DNA of 64,000 nt from Methanothermobacter tenebrarum (lineage in GTDB: Archaea; Methanobacteriota; Methanobacteria; Methanobacteriales; DSM-23052). The translations under genes and the position numbers were made by a program. Shown here piece by piece: positions 1-8,942 of the stretch (position 1 is the first letter of the stretch; each line of letters starts with the position of its first letter). The DNA is taken from positions 496,001 through 560,000 of the forward strand of contig NZ_AP025698.1 of assembly GCF_023167465.1 (NCBI RefSeq), written 5' to 3'. A model generated the notes under the pieces. The model had not been told where the DNA came from, did no database searches, and worked only from the letters and a program-made list of their open reading frames with translations.

Positions 1-2
1 TT

Positions 3-689
3 GATAACAAGGCCAGACTCAAATCCATAACCCAAGCACTACTAGAATTAGACGAATTCATGATAATATTCCCAGTACATCCACGTACACGTAAAAATCT
101 TGAAAAATTCCACCTTTACAAGCCCTTGGCTGAAGCAGAACATATAAAATTAATAAAACCCCTAGGGTACCTTGATTTCCTCCTACTATTATCAAAATCA
201 TATGTGGTCCTCACAGACTCTGGAGGTTTACAAGAAGAAGCCATAACACTTAACATACCATGCTTAACCCTAAGATACAATACAGAGCGTCCAGAGACTG
301 TTGAAGCTGGTGGGAATATACTCGTAGGCGCTGACAAGAAAAGGATAATAGAAACCCTCAGATTAATCCAAGAAAATCCAAATTTTAGGATGAAAATGAT
401 AAATGCTCCCAATCCCTATGGTGATGGTAAAGCCTCCGAGAAAATAATCAACGCAACACTCGATTTCCACAATAAAGGAAAATTAACCATAAAACCACCC
501 GAAAACATACTCCCAGATTTCCAAAGGGAACTACACTTCATAGAAGAGGACATCACAGTAGAATCATTGGAGAAAAGGGACAAATGCAAGGTTAGGATAG
601 TCTATGATGGGACCAAGCCAAGATTTCCCCACCAGACAATGAATCTTAAAGGAAAACAGATAATATGCGACACATACAAAATCCTATAG
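3..689 (+). CDS. wecB: UDP-N-acetylglucosamine 2-epimerase, 5'-truncated by the window edge
   Basis: This enzyme interconverts UDP-GlcNAc and UDP-ManNAc, the first step towards N-acetylmannosaminuronic acid in surface glycans. The reading frame is open from the window edge, so only the C-terminal part (about 229 residues) is present. Visible family motifs are FPVHPRTRKNL, the DSGGLQEEA nucleotide-binding loop and the RYNTERPET segment. After the normal end of the epimerase fold (around FHNKGKL) about 70 further residues follow that I do not recognise as part of the standard domain. The next gene is wecC, 12 bp downstream, which uses the UDP-ManNAc product, so the two probably form an operon. 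The family assignment is firm; the role of the tail is unknown. Confidence 0.9.
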   Translation, partial: DNKARLKSITQALLELDEFMIIFPVHPRTRKNLEKFHLYKPLAEAEHIKLIKPLGYLDFLLLLSKSYVVLTDSGGLQEEAITLNIPCLTLRYNTERPETVEAGGNILVGADKKRIIETLRLIQENPNFRMKMINAPNPYGDGKASEKIINATLDFHNKGKLTIKPPENILPDFQRELHFIEEDITVESLEKRDKCKVRIVYDGTKPRFPHQTMNLKGKQIICDTYKIL

Positions 690-701
690 GGAGACTATAA
701 C

Positions 702-1991
702 ATGGAACTAATAGCCGTTTTTGGACTAGGCCATATAGGACTTCCAACAGCCGCACTTTTCGCCAAGGCAGGGTTCAAAGTTATTGGTGTTGACATAAAC
801 CCTGAAATTGTTAATCTAATCAACCAAGGCATTTCACCTATAATAGAACCTGGATTAGATGAACTTCTCCATGAAGTTGTTAAAAAAGGAAAACTAAAGG
901 CAACAGACGATGGTGAATATGCCGCCAAGAAAGCAAATATAATGATAATTGTAGTTCCAACACCACTAGGCACTGATAAATCATCAGATCTTTCAGCGGT
1001 CATCTCAGCCACAAAGACAATATCAAAAGGTCTTAAAAGAGGGGACCTTGTAATAGTTGAAAGTACCGTTCCACCCACCACATGCGAAAAGATCGTCTTA
1101 CCAATACTCGAAGAGAGCGGTTTAAAGGTTTCAGAAGACTTTGGACTTGTATACACTCCTGAAAGAGCGCTGCCAAATAACACATTATATGAGATGACAA
1201 ACAATGCAAGGGTTATAGGAGGCATTGACAAGGAGAGTACAGAAAGAGCTGTCACACTCTATGATAAGATAACAAAGGGCGAAATAGTGAAAGTTAAGGA
1301 TATAGTAACCGCAGAGATGGTTAAATTAATGGAAAACACCTACCGCGATACTAACATCGCACTAGCAAATGAACTAGCCATCATATGCGAATCACTCGGC
1401 ATAGATGCCATAGATGCTATAGAAGCTGCGAATTACCATCCAAGGGTAAACCTACACACACCAGGCCCAGGAGTCGGAGGACACTGCCTTTCAATCGACC
1501 CATACTTTATAGTTGAAATGGCAGAAGCCAGGGGAGTCCCTGCAAGGTTGATCAGAACAGCACGCCAGATAAACGAGGAAATGCCCTACCATGTACTCCA
1601 ACTTATAAAAGACACCCTAAATGACACCGGTTTAAGTATCGAAGGTTCTAATATAGGGATCCTAGGAGTAGCCTACAAGGGTAATGTAGCCGATACGAGG
1701 GAAACACCCTCAAAGCCGCTAATAGACGCACTACTAAAAGAAGGAGCCCATGTACTAGTACATGACCCCTATGTGAAAAACGAGATTATAAAGGCCATGG
1801 GGGCAGAACCCGTTACATTAAAAGAGGCCCTAAAATGTGACTGCACAGTTTTAATGACAGACCATGATGAATATCACAGGATAGAACCCAAAATGGTCCA
1901 GGGGAGGATTTTCATCTGCGCAAGACCCATACTACAACCTGAAAAATTCAAGAAAAAGGGTATAATATTCAAGGGAGTGGGTCGTCCTTGA
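702..1991 (+). CDS. wecC: UDP-N-acetyl-D-mannosaminuronate dehydrogenase
   Basis: It oxidises UDP-ManNAc twice with NAD to UDP-ManNAcA, a precursor of extracellular polysaccharide or protein glycans. The 429-residue protein has an N-terminal Rossmann motif (GLGHIGLP, residues 8-15), the family's VESTVPPTT segment, the catalytic cysteine in GVGGHCLSIDPY (Cys262), and a C-terminal UDP-binding domain with GVAYKGNVADTRE. Length is normal for the UDP-glucose/UDP-ManNAc dehydrogenase family; pairing with a 2-epimerase favours the ManNAc substrate over glucose. The ATG is preceded by a GGGAGA ribosome binding site. The stop codon overlaps the TTG start of the next gene. Confidence 0.93.
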   Translation: MELIAVFGLGHIGLPTAALFAKAGFKVIGVDINPEIVNLINQGISPIIEPGLDELLHEVVKKGKLKATDDGEYAAKKANIMIIVVPTPLGTDKSSDLSAVISATKTISKGLKRGDLVIVESTVPPTTCEKIVLPILEESGLKVSEDFGLVYTPERALPNNTLYEMTNNARVIGGIDKESTERAVTLYDKITKGEIVKVKDIVTAEMVKLMENTYRDTNIALANELAIICESLGIDAIDAIEAANYHPRVNLHTPGPGVGGHCLSIDPYFIVEMAEARGVPARLIRTARQINEEMPYHVLQLIKDTLNDTGLSIEGSNIGILGVAYKGNVADTRETPSKPLIDALLKEGAHVLVHDPYVKNEIIKAMGAEPVTLKEALKCDCTVLMTDHDEYHRIEPKMVQGRIFICARPILQPEKFKKKGIIFKGVGRP

Positions 1992-2956
1992 ACCTGCTAG
2001 TATTTGAGTATGCCACTGCCACGGGCATCCAGGATCCTAGTATCCTAATAGAGGGCAAGTCCATGCTCAAAGCCCTACTCCAGGACCTATGGGAGTTTAA
2101 ACCATCATATCTCATCTCTGAAAAATTTCATCATTTAATTGATTATCCCAATCCCATCATACTCAAAGAAGACCTTTATTCCTGGATCAGAGAAAATGCA
2201 AGTGAATTTGATGCAACCCTCTTCATAGCACCAGAAGAAAATATGGAATTATATAAGTTAACGTGTCTATTGGAATCAGAGGGAGTCCAGGTTATGGGCT
2301 CAACATCTGAAGCCGTTCTCACATGCTCAGATAAACTTAGAACATATAATGCACTTCAGGGCAGAGTACCCCTCATAGAAACATATGAATTAGATAATGT
2401 CAACTTTGAAGGGAAAATGGTGGTTAAACCCGTTGATGGGGTTGCATGCCAGGGTATAAAGATTATAGAGTCAAGTGAAGACCTTGAAAAGATAATAACA
2501 TCATCAGATTCTAGGATGATATTACAAAGATTTGTAGAGGGTGAAGCCGCAAGTGTCAGCATATTATCCAATGGAAAAGTGGCGCTCCCATTATCACTGA
2601 ATAAACAGAATATAAAATACAATAATGGGATATTAGAATATAATGGGGGTATCACACCATTCGAACATGAAATGGCCGATGATGCATTGCTCGTAGCTAA
2701 AAGGGCTGTTGAATCCATAGATGGGCTTAGAGGGTATGTTGGTGTTGATCTAATACTATCTGATAAAATTTATGTAGTTGAATTAAATTCCAGGATAACC
2801 ACACCATACATTGCCCTCAGAAAACTCATTGATATAAACCTTGGAGAGGCTATTATAGCAGCTGTTAACGGTAAAATACCCAAGGAATGGAATATAGGTG
2901 GGGTTGCTGAATTTAAAAAGGGAAAACATTCCATGAGAATATCAAATATAGGTTGA
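1988..2956 (+). CDS. mfnD: Tyramine--L-glutamate ligase, ATP-grasp family (methanofuran biosynthesis)
   Basis: A 322-residue ATP-grasp protein. It shows the pattern of that fold: a lysine-rich nucleotide-binding strand (GKMVVKPVDGVACQGIKII), the linker QRFVEGEAASVS, and the metal-binding VVELNSRITTPY near the C-terminus. In methanogens this archaeal ATP-grasp family includes MfnD, which joins glutamate to tyramine in methanofuran synthesis. The next gene encodes the MfnF-type condensing enzyme of the same pathway, which supports the assignment. The start is a TTG that overlaps the upstream stop codon (TTGA), indicating translational coupling. The substrate is inferred from family and neighbour, not from a specific residue. 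Confidence 0.82.
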   Translation: MNLLVFEYATATGIQDPSILIEGKSMLKALLQDLWEFKPSYLISEKFHHLIDYPNPIILKEDLYSWIRENASEFDATLFIAPEENMELYKLTCLLESEGVQVMGSTSEAVLTCSDKLRTYNALQGRVPLIETYELDNVNFEGKMVVKPVDGVACQGIKIIESSEDLEKIITSSDSRMILQRFVEGEAASVSILSNGKVALPLSLNKQNIKYNNGILEYNGGITPFEHEMADDALLVAKRAVESIDGLRGYVGVDLILSDKIYVVELNSRITTPYIALRKLIDINLGEAIIAAVNGKIPKEWNIGGVAEFKKGKHSMRISNIG

Positions 2957-2961
2957 TTCGT

Positions 2962-3984
2962 ATGAAAGTCGTGGGAATTGATATAGGTGGCGCGAACACA
3001 GACATGGCCATAATAGAAGTAGAAAATGGGGAACTAAAGGATATAAGAGTCGATTCCAGATACCTCCCAATGTGGCTTAAGAAAGATGAACTCCAAAAGA
3101 CGCTAAAGGAACTCCTAGGCGGGGAAATAGAGGATATAGATGGTGTTGGGGTTACAATGACAGCAGAACTTGCAGACGCGTACAAGGACAAAGAAGAAGG
3201 AGTGAAGGATATAATAGGAAAGGTTGAGGAGGTTTTTAACGTTCCAGTAGCATATGTTAGCCTATCAGGGATGCTAGATGCAGCTGCCGCCCTGAAAAAC
3301 CCATTAGAGGTGGCTGCTGCTAATTGGATCGCCACATCCCAAATAGCCGCCGCCATAAGCAAAAATTGTATAATGGTAGATATCGGTAGCACAACCACAG
3401 ATATAATCCCAATAAAAGATGGCAGGGAATGTGCGAAGGGAAGATCAGATCTAGAAAGATTATCAACAGGAGAACTCGTATACACCGGCGTACTAAGAAA
3501 CAACCTTGCAACCATCGTGGATAGGGTCCCATTACATGGCAAATGGTATAGAGTCTCATCAGAGTTATTCGCCATCACCGCAGACATTCATCTCGTACTC
3601 GGTAACATAGACTACAAAGATTACACTTGTGACACGCCAGACGGAGCCGATAAGACCACAAGAGACTCCATGAGGCGGATAGCAAGATTACTCTGCGCTG
3701 ACCTTAAACTTCTAAACCAACAGGACATAAGGGAGATAGCAACATACATTTACCATCAACAGACATTAAAGATAGCCGAGGCCATCAAAGAGGTTTCAGA
3801 TAGAGAAAACCTAGATAGGATAGTTACAACAGGACTTGGCATGAACATCCTCGGAAGAAAGGCAGCCGAAATCCTAAAAATGGAATGTAGGAGCATGGAC
3901 GAATTTTTAAATCCCCGCGCGTGTATAGTTGCACCTGCAATAGGATCAGCCATTATGATGGGAGATCATCTCACAGAACTTTAG
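2962..3984 (+). CDS. mfnF: MfnF-type methanofuran condensing enzyme (H4MPT-linked C1 transfer hydantoinase/oxoprolinase-like protein)
   Basis: A 340-residue member of the ASKHA-fold group once annotated as H4MPT-linked C1 transfer pathway protein. It has two phosphate-loop-like motifs, GIDIGGANTDMA at the N-terminus and MVDIGSTTTDI near residue 140. In Methanocaldococcus this family joins the activated furan methyl diphosphate to gamma-glutamyltyramine in methanofuran synthesis. It directly follows mfnD. A TTG at 2953 is in frame, but the ATG at 2962 is chosen because it follows a GGTTGAT ribosome binding site at a normal distance. It ends convergently with carS with a 4-bp overlap. Confidence 0.83.
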   Translation: MKVVGIDIGGANTDMAIIEVENGELKDIRVDSRYLPMWLKKDELQKTLKELLGGEIEDIDGVGVTMTAELADAYKDKEEGVKDIIGKVEEVFNVPVAYVSLSGMLDAAAALKNPLEVAAANWIATSQIAAAISKNCIMVDIGSTTTDIIPIKDGRECAKGRSDLERLSTGELVYTGVLRNNLATIVDRVPLHGKWYRVSSELFAITADIHLVLGNIDYKDYTCDTPDGADKTTRDSMRRIARLLCADLKLLNQQDIREIATYIYHQQTLKIAEAIKEVSDRENLDRIVTTGLGMNILGRKAAEILKMECRSMDEFLNPRACIVAPAIGSAIMMGDHLTEL

Positions 3985-4496
3985 TACCATACGTCTTTCA
4001 AACCGATTAGATAGGCTATAATATTAGCCGAAAGATGTAATACTACAGTTATTATTAGTATCATGACTATTATTTCCCACGTGAAATTAACAATAATAGA
4101 TGCCAAGAGCATGGCGCCAATAGCAAAATCTAATTGATCCAAGATGGGCGCGGGCCGCCCCCTTTCTATATTAAGGCGTCTCTTCATGAAACTACCACAT
4201 GCATCACCAACAACCGCCCCTAGCGCCAATAGGAAACCCAATAGGACACCATATGGTATGTTATCCACTAAGGTGCCCTGTATCATCCCAGTTAATGTTC
4301 CTAGGAGCGTTCCTATTATACTCCCCCGCCATGTAACCCCGTCACCTATCAAACGCCTTTTATCAATGAAATGATATCCAAGATCAAGGGGCGGGCCCCC
4401 TCCAAAAACAAGGGCACTTACATTTGCTATATAAGCTGGTAGCATAAAGTATATTACATAGACAATACCTAAGATATTGATAGCATCAATTTCCAT
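3981..4496 (-). CDS. carS: CDP-archaeol synthase
   Basis: CarS (formerly DUF46) transfers CTP to digeranylgeranylglyceryl phosphate, giving the activated lipid from which polar headgroups are added. The 171-residue protein is almost all membrane-spanning (about five helices) and keeps the family's hydrophilic loops: FGGGPPLDLG, DKRRLIGDGVTWRG, GDACGSFMKRR and DQLDF. Upstream in-frame TTG and GTG codons exist (4508 and 4505), but a GGTGA site five bases before the ATG at 4496 decides the start. It is divergent from the tetraether lipid synthase gene across 135 bp, so two membrane-lipid genes face away from one control region. Confidence 0.92.
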   Translation of the reverse strand: MEIDAINILGIVYVIYFMLPAYIANVSALVFGGGPPLDLGYHFIDKRRLIGDGVTWRGSIIGTLLGTLTGMIQGTLVDNIPYGVLLGFLLALGAVVGDACGSFMKRRLNIERGRPAPILDQLDFAIGAMLLASIIVNFTWEIIVMILIITVVLHLSANIIAYLIGLKDVWY

Positions 4497-4631
4497 TGTA
4501 GTCACCAACGTCCCTCTATTAGAAATGGGATTCTATAAATCAAGGGGATTGATGTATATAAACCTTAATGCCCCTATTAAAATTTTACTAGGATAAAAAG
4601 TTTCGGAAAAAAATCGTATTTAGGTGGGAGT
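4497..4631. promoter_or_regulatory. Divergent carS / tes control region
   Basis: The 135-bp gap holds a symmetric TATA-like element (TGTATATAAAC, about 4552-4562). On the minus strand it reads TTTATATA and would place a carS start point some 25 bases before its ATG. A GGTGGGAG ribosome binding site lies just before the GTG of the plus-strand gene. One or both lipid genes may use this element; no separate operator is evident. Confidence 0.45.
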
Positions 4632-6116
4632 GTGGTTATCAAAAAAACCAACAGCCTCTGTCCAGTATGTCTTAGGAAGATCAAGGCAGAGGTGCTGGAA
4701 GGAAGCGAAAAAGTTCTCATAAAAAAAGAATGCCCAGAGCATGGTATCTTTGAAAATGTTTACTGGAGTGATAAAAAAGCCTATGAGAGATTCTCAAACT
4801 ACGATTACAAGGGCGAAGGTATCCTAAATCCCCAAACAGGAACAGATAAAGGATGTCCCCTTGATTGTGGAATCTGTCCACAACATGAGAGTCACACCAT
4901 CCTTGGTCTTATTGATGTTACCAATCGTTGCAATTTAAATTGTCCCATCTGTTTTGCAAATGCTGCTGTTTCAAGATATCTCTATGAACCATCCTATGAG
5001 GAAATAAGGCAAATGTTACGCAACCTCAGGGATAACAGGCCAGTGCCAACCCCCGCAATCCAATATGCTGGGGGGGAACCCACAGTTAGAAAAGATATCG
5101 TTGACCTCGTCAAACTCGCCAAGGACGAGGGCTTCACCCACATCCAAATAGCTACAAATGGTGTTAAACTAGCCACAAAACCAGAACTTGCAAGGGAACT
5201 AAGAGAAGCGGGGTTAAACACAGTCTACCTACAATTTGATGGTGTTACAGAGGAACCATACCTCAAATCCAGGGGTAGGAACCTTTTACCCCTCAAATTA
5301 AAGGCTATAGAAAATTGTAGAAAGGCCGATTTAGGCATAGTACTTGTACCCACACTCGTAAAGGGCATCAACGACCACCAGGTAGGGGACATAATAAGAT
5401 TCGCAGTAAAAAATATTGACATAATAAGGGGTGTTAACTTCCAACCAGTATCTTTCACTGGTAGAACACCCGCGGATAAAGTTGAAGAACAGAGAATAAC
5501 AATACCAGATTTCCAAAGGCTAGTTGAAGAACAGACAAACGGTCAGATAAGAATAGAAGACTTTTACCCAGCATCTTCTGTCTGTCCCATATCAGATTTC
5601 ATAGGCGCATTAGAAGGCGAACCACAAGTCACATTCACCTGCCATCCACATTGTGGGACTGCAACATATGTTTTTGTAGAGAACAGCCACATAATACCCA
5701 TAACACGTTTCATCGACGTGGACAGATTCTTCGAGATACTTAAAAAGGACACCCACGACATTAAAGATGGTGGTATAACAGGAAAGGCGAAGGCCATCGC
5801 AAGATCTGCAATAGAGCTTCCCAAGCTCCTAGACTCTTCAAAGGCCCCCAAGTCGGTGGATATAAAGAATATACTAATCTCAATATTTAAGGAAAGATCC
5901 TATAAGGCCCTTGGAGAATTCCATAAAAGGACGCTGCTAATATCCTGCATGCATTTCATGGACCCATGGAACTTCGACATTGAAAGAGTTAAAAGGTGCG
6001 TAATCCACTATGCAATACCCGATGGGCGTATAATACCATTCTGTACCATGAATTCCATCTACAGGGAGTCTGTTGAAAGAAAATTTGCCAAACCATTTAA
6101 AGAAAAATCCGCCTAA
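4632..6116 (+). CDS. tes: Tetraether lipid synthase, radical SAM (Tes)
   Basis: Tes joins the biphytanyl chains of two archaeol lipids to make macrocyclic archaeol or glycerol dialkyl glycerol tetraethers. The 494-residue protein has the cysteine architecture described for the Methanocaldococcus enzyme, which carries three 4Fe-4S clusters and a rubredoxin-like iron: N-terminal C10PVC13 with C34; an auxiliary set C75PLDC79GIC82; the radical SAM motif C100NLNC104PIC107; and further cysteines in the C-terminal half. The motif AGGEPTVRKD is the expected SAM-binding GGE segment. GTG is the start, with GGTG five bases upstream. Its neighbour carS makes an activated lipid precursor. The assignment is by family; tetraether production is not shown by sequence alone. 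Confidence 0.85.
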   Translation: MVIKKTNSLCPVCLRKIKAEVLEGSEKVLIKKECPEHGIFENVYWSDKKAYERFSNYDYKGEGILNPQTGTDKGCPLDCGICPQHESHTILGLIDVTNRCNLNCPICFANAAVSRYLYEPSYEEIRQMLRNLRDNRPVPTPAIQYAGGEPTVRKDIVDLVKLAKDEGFTHIQIATNGVKLATKPELARELREAGLNTVYLQFDGVTEEPYLKSRGRNLLPLKLKAIENCRKADLGIVLVPTLVKGINDHQVGDIIRFAVKNIDIIRGVNFQPVSFTGRTPADKVEEQRITIPDFQRLVEEQTNGQIRIEDFYPASSVCPISDFIGALEGEPQVTFTCHPHCGTATYVFVENSHIIPITRFIDVDRFFEILKKDTHDIKDGGITGKAKAIARSAIELPKLLDSSKAPKSVDIKNILISIFKERSYKALGEFHKRTLLISCMHFMDPWNFDIERVKRCVIHYAIPDGRIIPFCTMNSIYRESVERKFAKPFKEKSA

Positions 6117-6124
6117 AGTGAGAT

Positions 6125-7117
6125 ATGATGAATGGAAGGATTATAACATCCTCTAGACTGCATTTAACCCTAATAGATCTTAATGGTGAAAGGGGCCGCC
6201 TTGACGGCGGAGTTGGTCTCACACTTAAAGACCCTAAACTTATTATAAAAGCCAAACCCAATGGAGAACTCAAAACAGAATTTGCAGAAAAGAACCTCCA
6301 ATGGGATCTCATAAAAGAATACTCAGCCAAGATAGAAGAAGCGGCTAAAAGGACGCTAAATTACCTTAAAAGCAATCAAAGATTAGATTTCATCATAGAA
6401 AAGGCATTCCCCGCCCATTCTGGCCTGGGATCCGGGACACAGGTTTCCCTGGCAATTGCAAAGCTTATAACAAGTTTCCATGAGGTTGAAATGGACTCAT
6501 GGGAGCTTGCAAGGATAGTGGGCAGAGGAGGAACCTCCGGGATAGGCGTGGCCTCATTTGAATATGGAGGTTTCATAGTTGACGGAGGCCACAGTAAAAA
6601 AGAAAAAACAGATTTTTTACCATCATCCGCATCCAGGGCATCACCCCCACCAGTAATCGCCAGATACGATTTCCCAGAGGATTGGAATATTATAGTGGCA
6701 ATCCCAAAAATTAACAGGCAAGTATCCGGCAGGAAGGAAGTTAACATATTCCAAGAATATTGCCCAATCCCCCTAGGAGAAGTTGAAAGACTATCCCACA
6801 TAATTTTGATGAAGATGATGCCATCAGTCATAGAAGAGGACATCGATTCATTCGGGGAAGCCATAAACGAAATCCAGAGAATAGGATTCAAGAAGGTTGA
6901 AAGAAAACTACAACATCCAATCATAGATAATATAATAGAGAACATGCTATCAACTGGCGCTGCTGGGGCGGGTATGAGCTCATTCGGGCCAGCAGTCTAT
7001 GCAGTCACTGACACAAACCCAAAGGATATTCTAAGAGCTGCCAAGGAGACCATGGATGACATTGGGGGCCTAGCCCTCATAACAAATGCTCGAAATAGTG
7101 GGGCTGAATATGAATAA
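6125..7117 (+). CDS. mptG: Beta-ribofuranosylaminobenzene 5'-phosphate synthase
   Basis: This GHMP-fold enzyme condenses 4-hydroxy- or 4-aminobenzoate with PRPP, releasing CO2, as the first committed step of the methanopterin side chain. The 330-residue protein has the GHMP phosphate loop PAHSGLGSGTQ (residues 96-106), GRGGTSGIGVASFEYGGFIVDGGH, and the C-terminal GAAGAGMSSFGPAVYAV. All are typical of archaeal RFAP synthases. Two adjacent ATG codons (6125, 6128) follow a GTGAGAT site. The 3' end overlaps hacB by 8 bp, so the two are probably cotranscribed. Confidence 0.92.
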   Translation: MMNGRIITSSRLHLTLIDLNGERGRLDGGVGLTLKDPKLIIKAKPNGELKTEFAEKNLQWDLIKEYSAKIEEAAKRTLNYLKSNQRLDFIIEKAFPAHSGLGSGTQVSLAIAKLITSFHEVEMDSWELARIVGRGGTSGIGVASFEYGGFIVDGGHSKKEKTDFLPSSASRASPPPVIARYDFPEDWNIIVAIPKINRQVSGRKEVNIFQEYCPIPLGEVERLSHIILMKMMPSVIEEDIDSFGEAINEIQRIGFKKVERKLQHPIIDNIIENMLSTGAAGAGMSSFGPAVYAVTDTNPKDILRAAKETMDDIGGLALITNARNSGAEYE

Positions 7118-7601
7118 GATAATAGAAGGAAGAACCTGGAAATTCCCAGATAATATAGACACGGATGTTATAATCCCAGGAAGATACCTTAGAACCTTCA
7201 ACCTAGATGAACTTGCAAGCCACATCATGGAAGGTATAAGACCCGACTTCCCAGCTAAAATAAAAAAAGGGGACATAATCCTAGCAGGTAAAAATTTTGG
7301 ATGCGGCTCATCAAGAGAACAGGCACCACGCGCCCTTAAACATGCAGGCATATCAGCGATAATAGCAAAATCCTTCGCAAGAATATTCTACCGAAACGCC
7401 ATTAACATAGGCCTCCCAGTTATAGTAGCGGATATAAAAGCCGAAGAGGGTGACATACTCAAAATAGACCTAGAAAAGGGTATTATAGAGAATAAGACTA
7501 GTGGCGAGACATTCAAGATAAAACCATTCAACGATTTTATCCTAGAAATACTAGAAGATGGTGGGCTCGTGGAACATTACCTAAAAAAGGTAGCCTATTA
7601 A
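7110..7601 (+). CDS. hacB: Homoaconitase / isopropylmalate isomerase small subunit
   Basis: The 163-residue protein is the swivel-domain subunit of the aconitase superfamily, with NIDTDVIIPGRYLRT at the N-terminus and FGCGSSREQAPRA in the middle. The YLRT loop (residues 26-29) is the signature reported for methanogen homoaconitase, which works on the chain-elongation intermediates of coenzyme B; the leucine isomerase paralogue usually has a different residue at the Arg position. I therefore favour hacB over leuD. The matching large subunit is not in this window. An in-frame ATG at 7086 exists, but 7110 gives the conserved MNKIIEGRTWKF start. Confidence 0.83.
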   Translation: MNKIIEGRTWKFPDNIDTDVIIPGRYLRTFNLDELASHIMEGIRPDFPAKIKKGDIILAGKNFGCGSSREQAPRALKHAGISAIIAKSFARIFYRNAINIGLPVIVADIKAEEGDILKIDLEKGIIENKTSGETFKIKPFNDFILEILEDGGLVEHYLKKVAY

Positions 7602-7618
7602 CAATGAGGTAATCTGAG

Positions 7619-8239
7619 ATGAAATGTCCCATATGTGGCTCGGAATCCCTTAAAGTATTAAAGAGTAAAACAGAATCCGATTCAAAATATAAGAAGATTA
7701 AGAGACTAATTCTAGAATGTGAAGATTGTGGGACAATATTCAAAGAAAGGCTAGTCATATCCAAGCCACTCGAGTATCCGGTGATCATAAGCCAATATGA
7801 AAAATCATGGAAAGACAAGGTCAAATTATACTCTGATGAAGAAATAGCAGTAGGGGACACGCTAAGCATAGGCGGAAGATTAGTAGAGATAACATCCCTG
7901 GAACTAAAAAATGGTAAGAGAGTTGACAAGTGCAAGGCTTTAGACTTGGCCACAATATGGGCCATACCCTTAGATGCTCCAGCAAGAATAGGAATCTCCA
8001 TAGACTTACATGGGAGAGTATTTTCAAGGAAACTTGAACTAGACAGGAATTTCACATTTAGAGTAGGTGACATATTCAAACTCGAAGACCACATCTTCCA
8101 AGTGAAATCTATAAAAACAACTGACAGGCACATCAAAAGGGGTGGCGCGCCAGCCCATAAGATCAAGAGAGTCTACGGATCACCCACCAGGGGAAAATAC
8201 AAGTTTGACCTCTCTGATAATATCATATCGGGATCTTAA
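7619..8239 (+). CDS. HVO_0476-family zinc finger protein
   Basis: A 206-residue protein with an N-terminal zinc ribbon (C3-x2-C6 and C34-x2-C37), followed by a beta-rich region containing DTLSIGGRLVEITSLEL and VGDIFKLEDHIFQVKSI. This matches the archaeal family named after HVO_0476; its biochemical role is unknown to me. The basic C-terminus (AHKIKRVYGSPTRGKYKFDL) could bind nucleic acid, which is inference. It overlaps pcm by one base (TAATG), so the two are translationally coupled. Confidence 0.8.
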   Translation: MKCPICGSESLKVLKSKTESDSKYKKIKRLILECEDCGTIFKERLVISKPLEYPVIISQYEKSWKDKVKLYSDEEIAVGDTLSIGGRLVEITSLELKNGKRVDKCKALDLATIWAIPLDAPARIGISIDLHGRVFSRKLELDRNFTFRVGDIFKLEDHIFQVKSIKTTDRHIKRGGAPAHKIKRVYGSPTRGKYKFDLSDNIISGS

Positions 8240-8883
8240 TGTTAGAAGAACGCAAAAGAATGGTTGAAGACCTTGTGGCCAGAGGTTATATAAAAACCGA
8301 GAAAGTGAAAAAGGCCATGGAAAAGGTTCCAAGGGAAAAGTTCGTACCCCCAGAGCATAGAATGAGCGCCTACCTTGACCAGCCACTACCAATAGGTGAA
8401 GGACAGACAATATCAGCCCCCCACATGGTTGCGATGATGTGCGAAGTCCTAGACCTCCAAAGGGGGATGAAGGTATTAGAAGTGGGTACAGGATGCGGGT
8501 ACCATGCAGCAGTCGTCGCCGAGATAATCGGGGAAGAAGGGAAACTCTACACCATAGAACGTATAGAGTCACTGTACAAGAAGGCTAAAGAGAAATTGAA
8601 AGACTACAGGCAAATTAAGGTCATCCATGCTGATGGCACGGAAGGTTGGGAGGAAGCAGCACCATATGATAGGATCTATGTAACCGCAGCAGCGCCAGAG
8701 GTGCCAGAGCCCCTCAAAAGACAATTAAAGGTTAAAGGCAAACTCCTAGTACCCGTCGGACGGGACAGATTCTACCAAGACCTCCTATTAGTGGAAAAAT
8801 TATCAGAGGACAACTTCAAGACCAAAAACCTCGGTGGAGTGGCATTCGTACCCCTAATAGGTAAATATGGATGGCGATTCTAA
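8239..8883 (+). CDS. pcm: Protein-L-isoaspartate O-methyltransferase
   Basis: Pcm uses SAM to methylate isoaspartyl residues, starting repair of aged proteins, a useful activity in a thermophile. The 214-residue protein has the SAM-binding motif KVLEVGTGCGYHAAVVA, the substrate-side GEGQTISAPHMVAMM, and the C-terminal LLVPVG segment. Length and motif order are standard for the archaeal family. The ATG overlaps the upstream stop by one base. Confidence 0.95.
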   Translation: MLEERKRMVEDLVARGYIKTEKVKKAMEKVPREKFVPPEHRMSAYLDQPLPIGEGQTISAPHMVAMMCEVLDLQRGMKVLEVGTGCGYHAAVVAEIIGEEGKLYTIERIESLYKKAKEKLKDYRQIKVIHADGTEGWEEAAPYDRIYVTAAAPEVPEPLKRQLKVKGKLLVPVGRDRFYQDLLLVEKLSEDNFKTKNLGGVAFVPLIGKYGWRF

Positions 8884-8942
8884 AATTTTTTATAAAACAA
8901 AGGATAATAAAATACTATACCTAATTTTACCCCTGGAGAATT

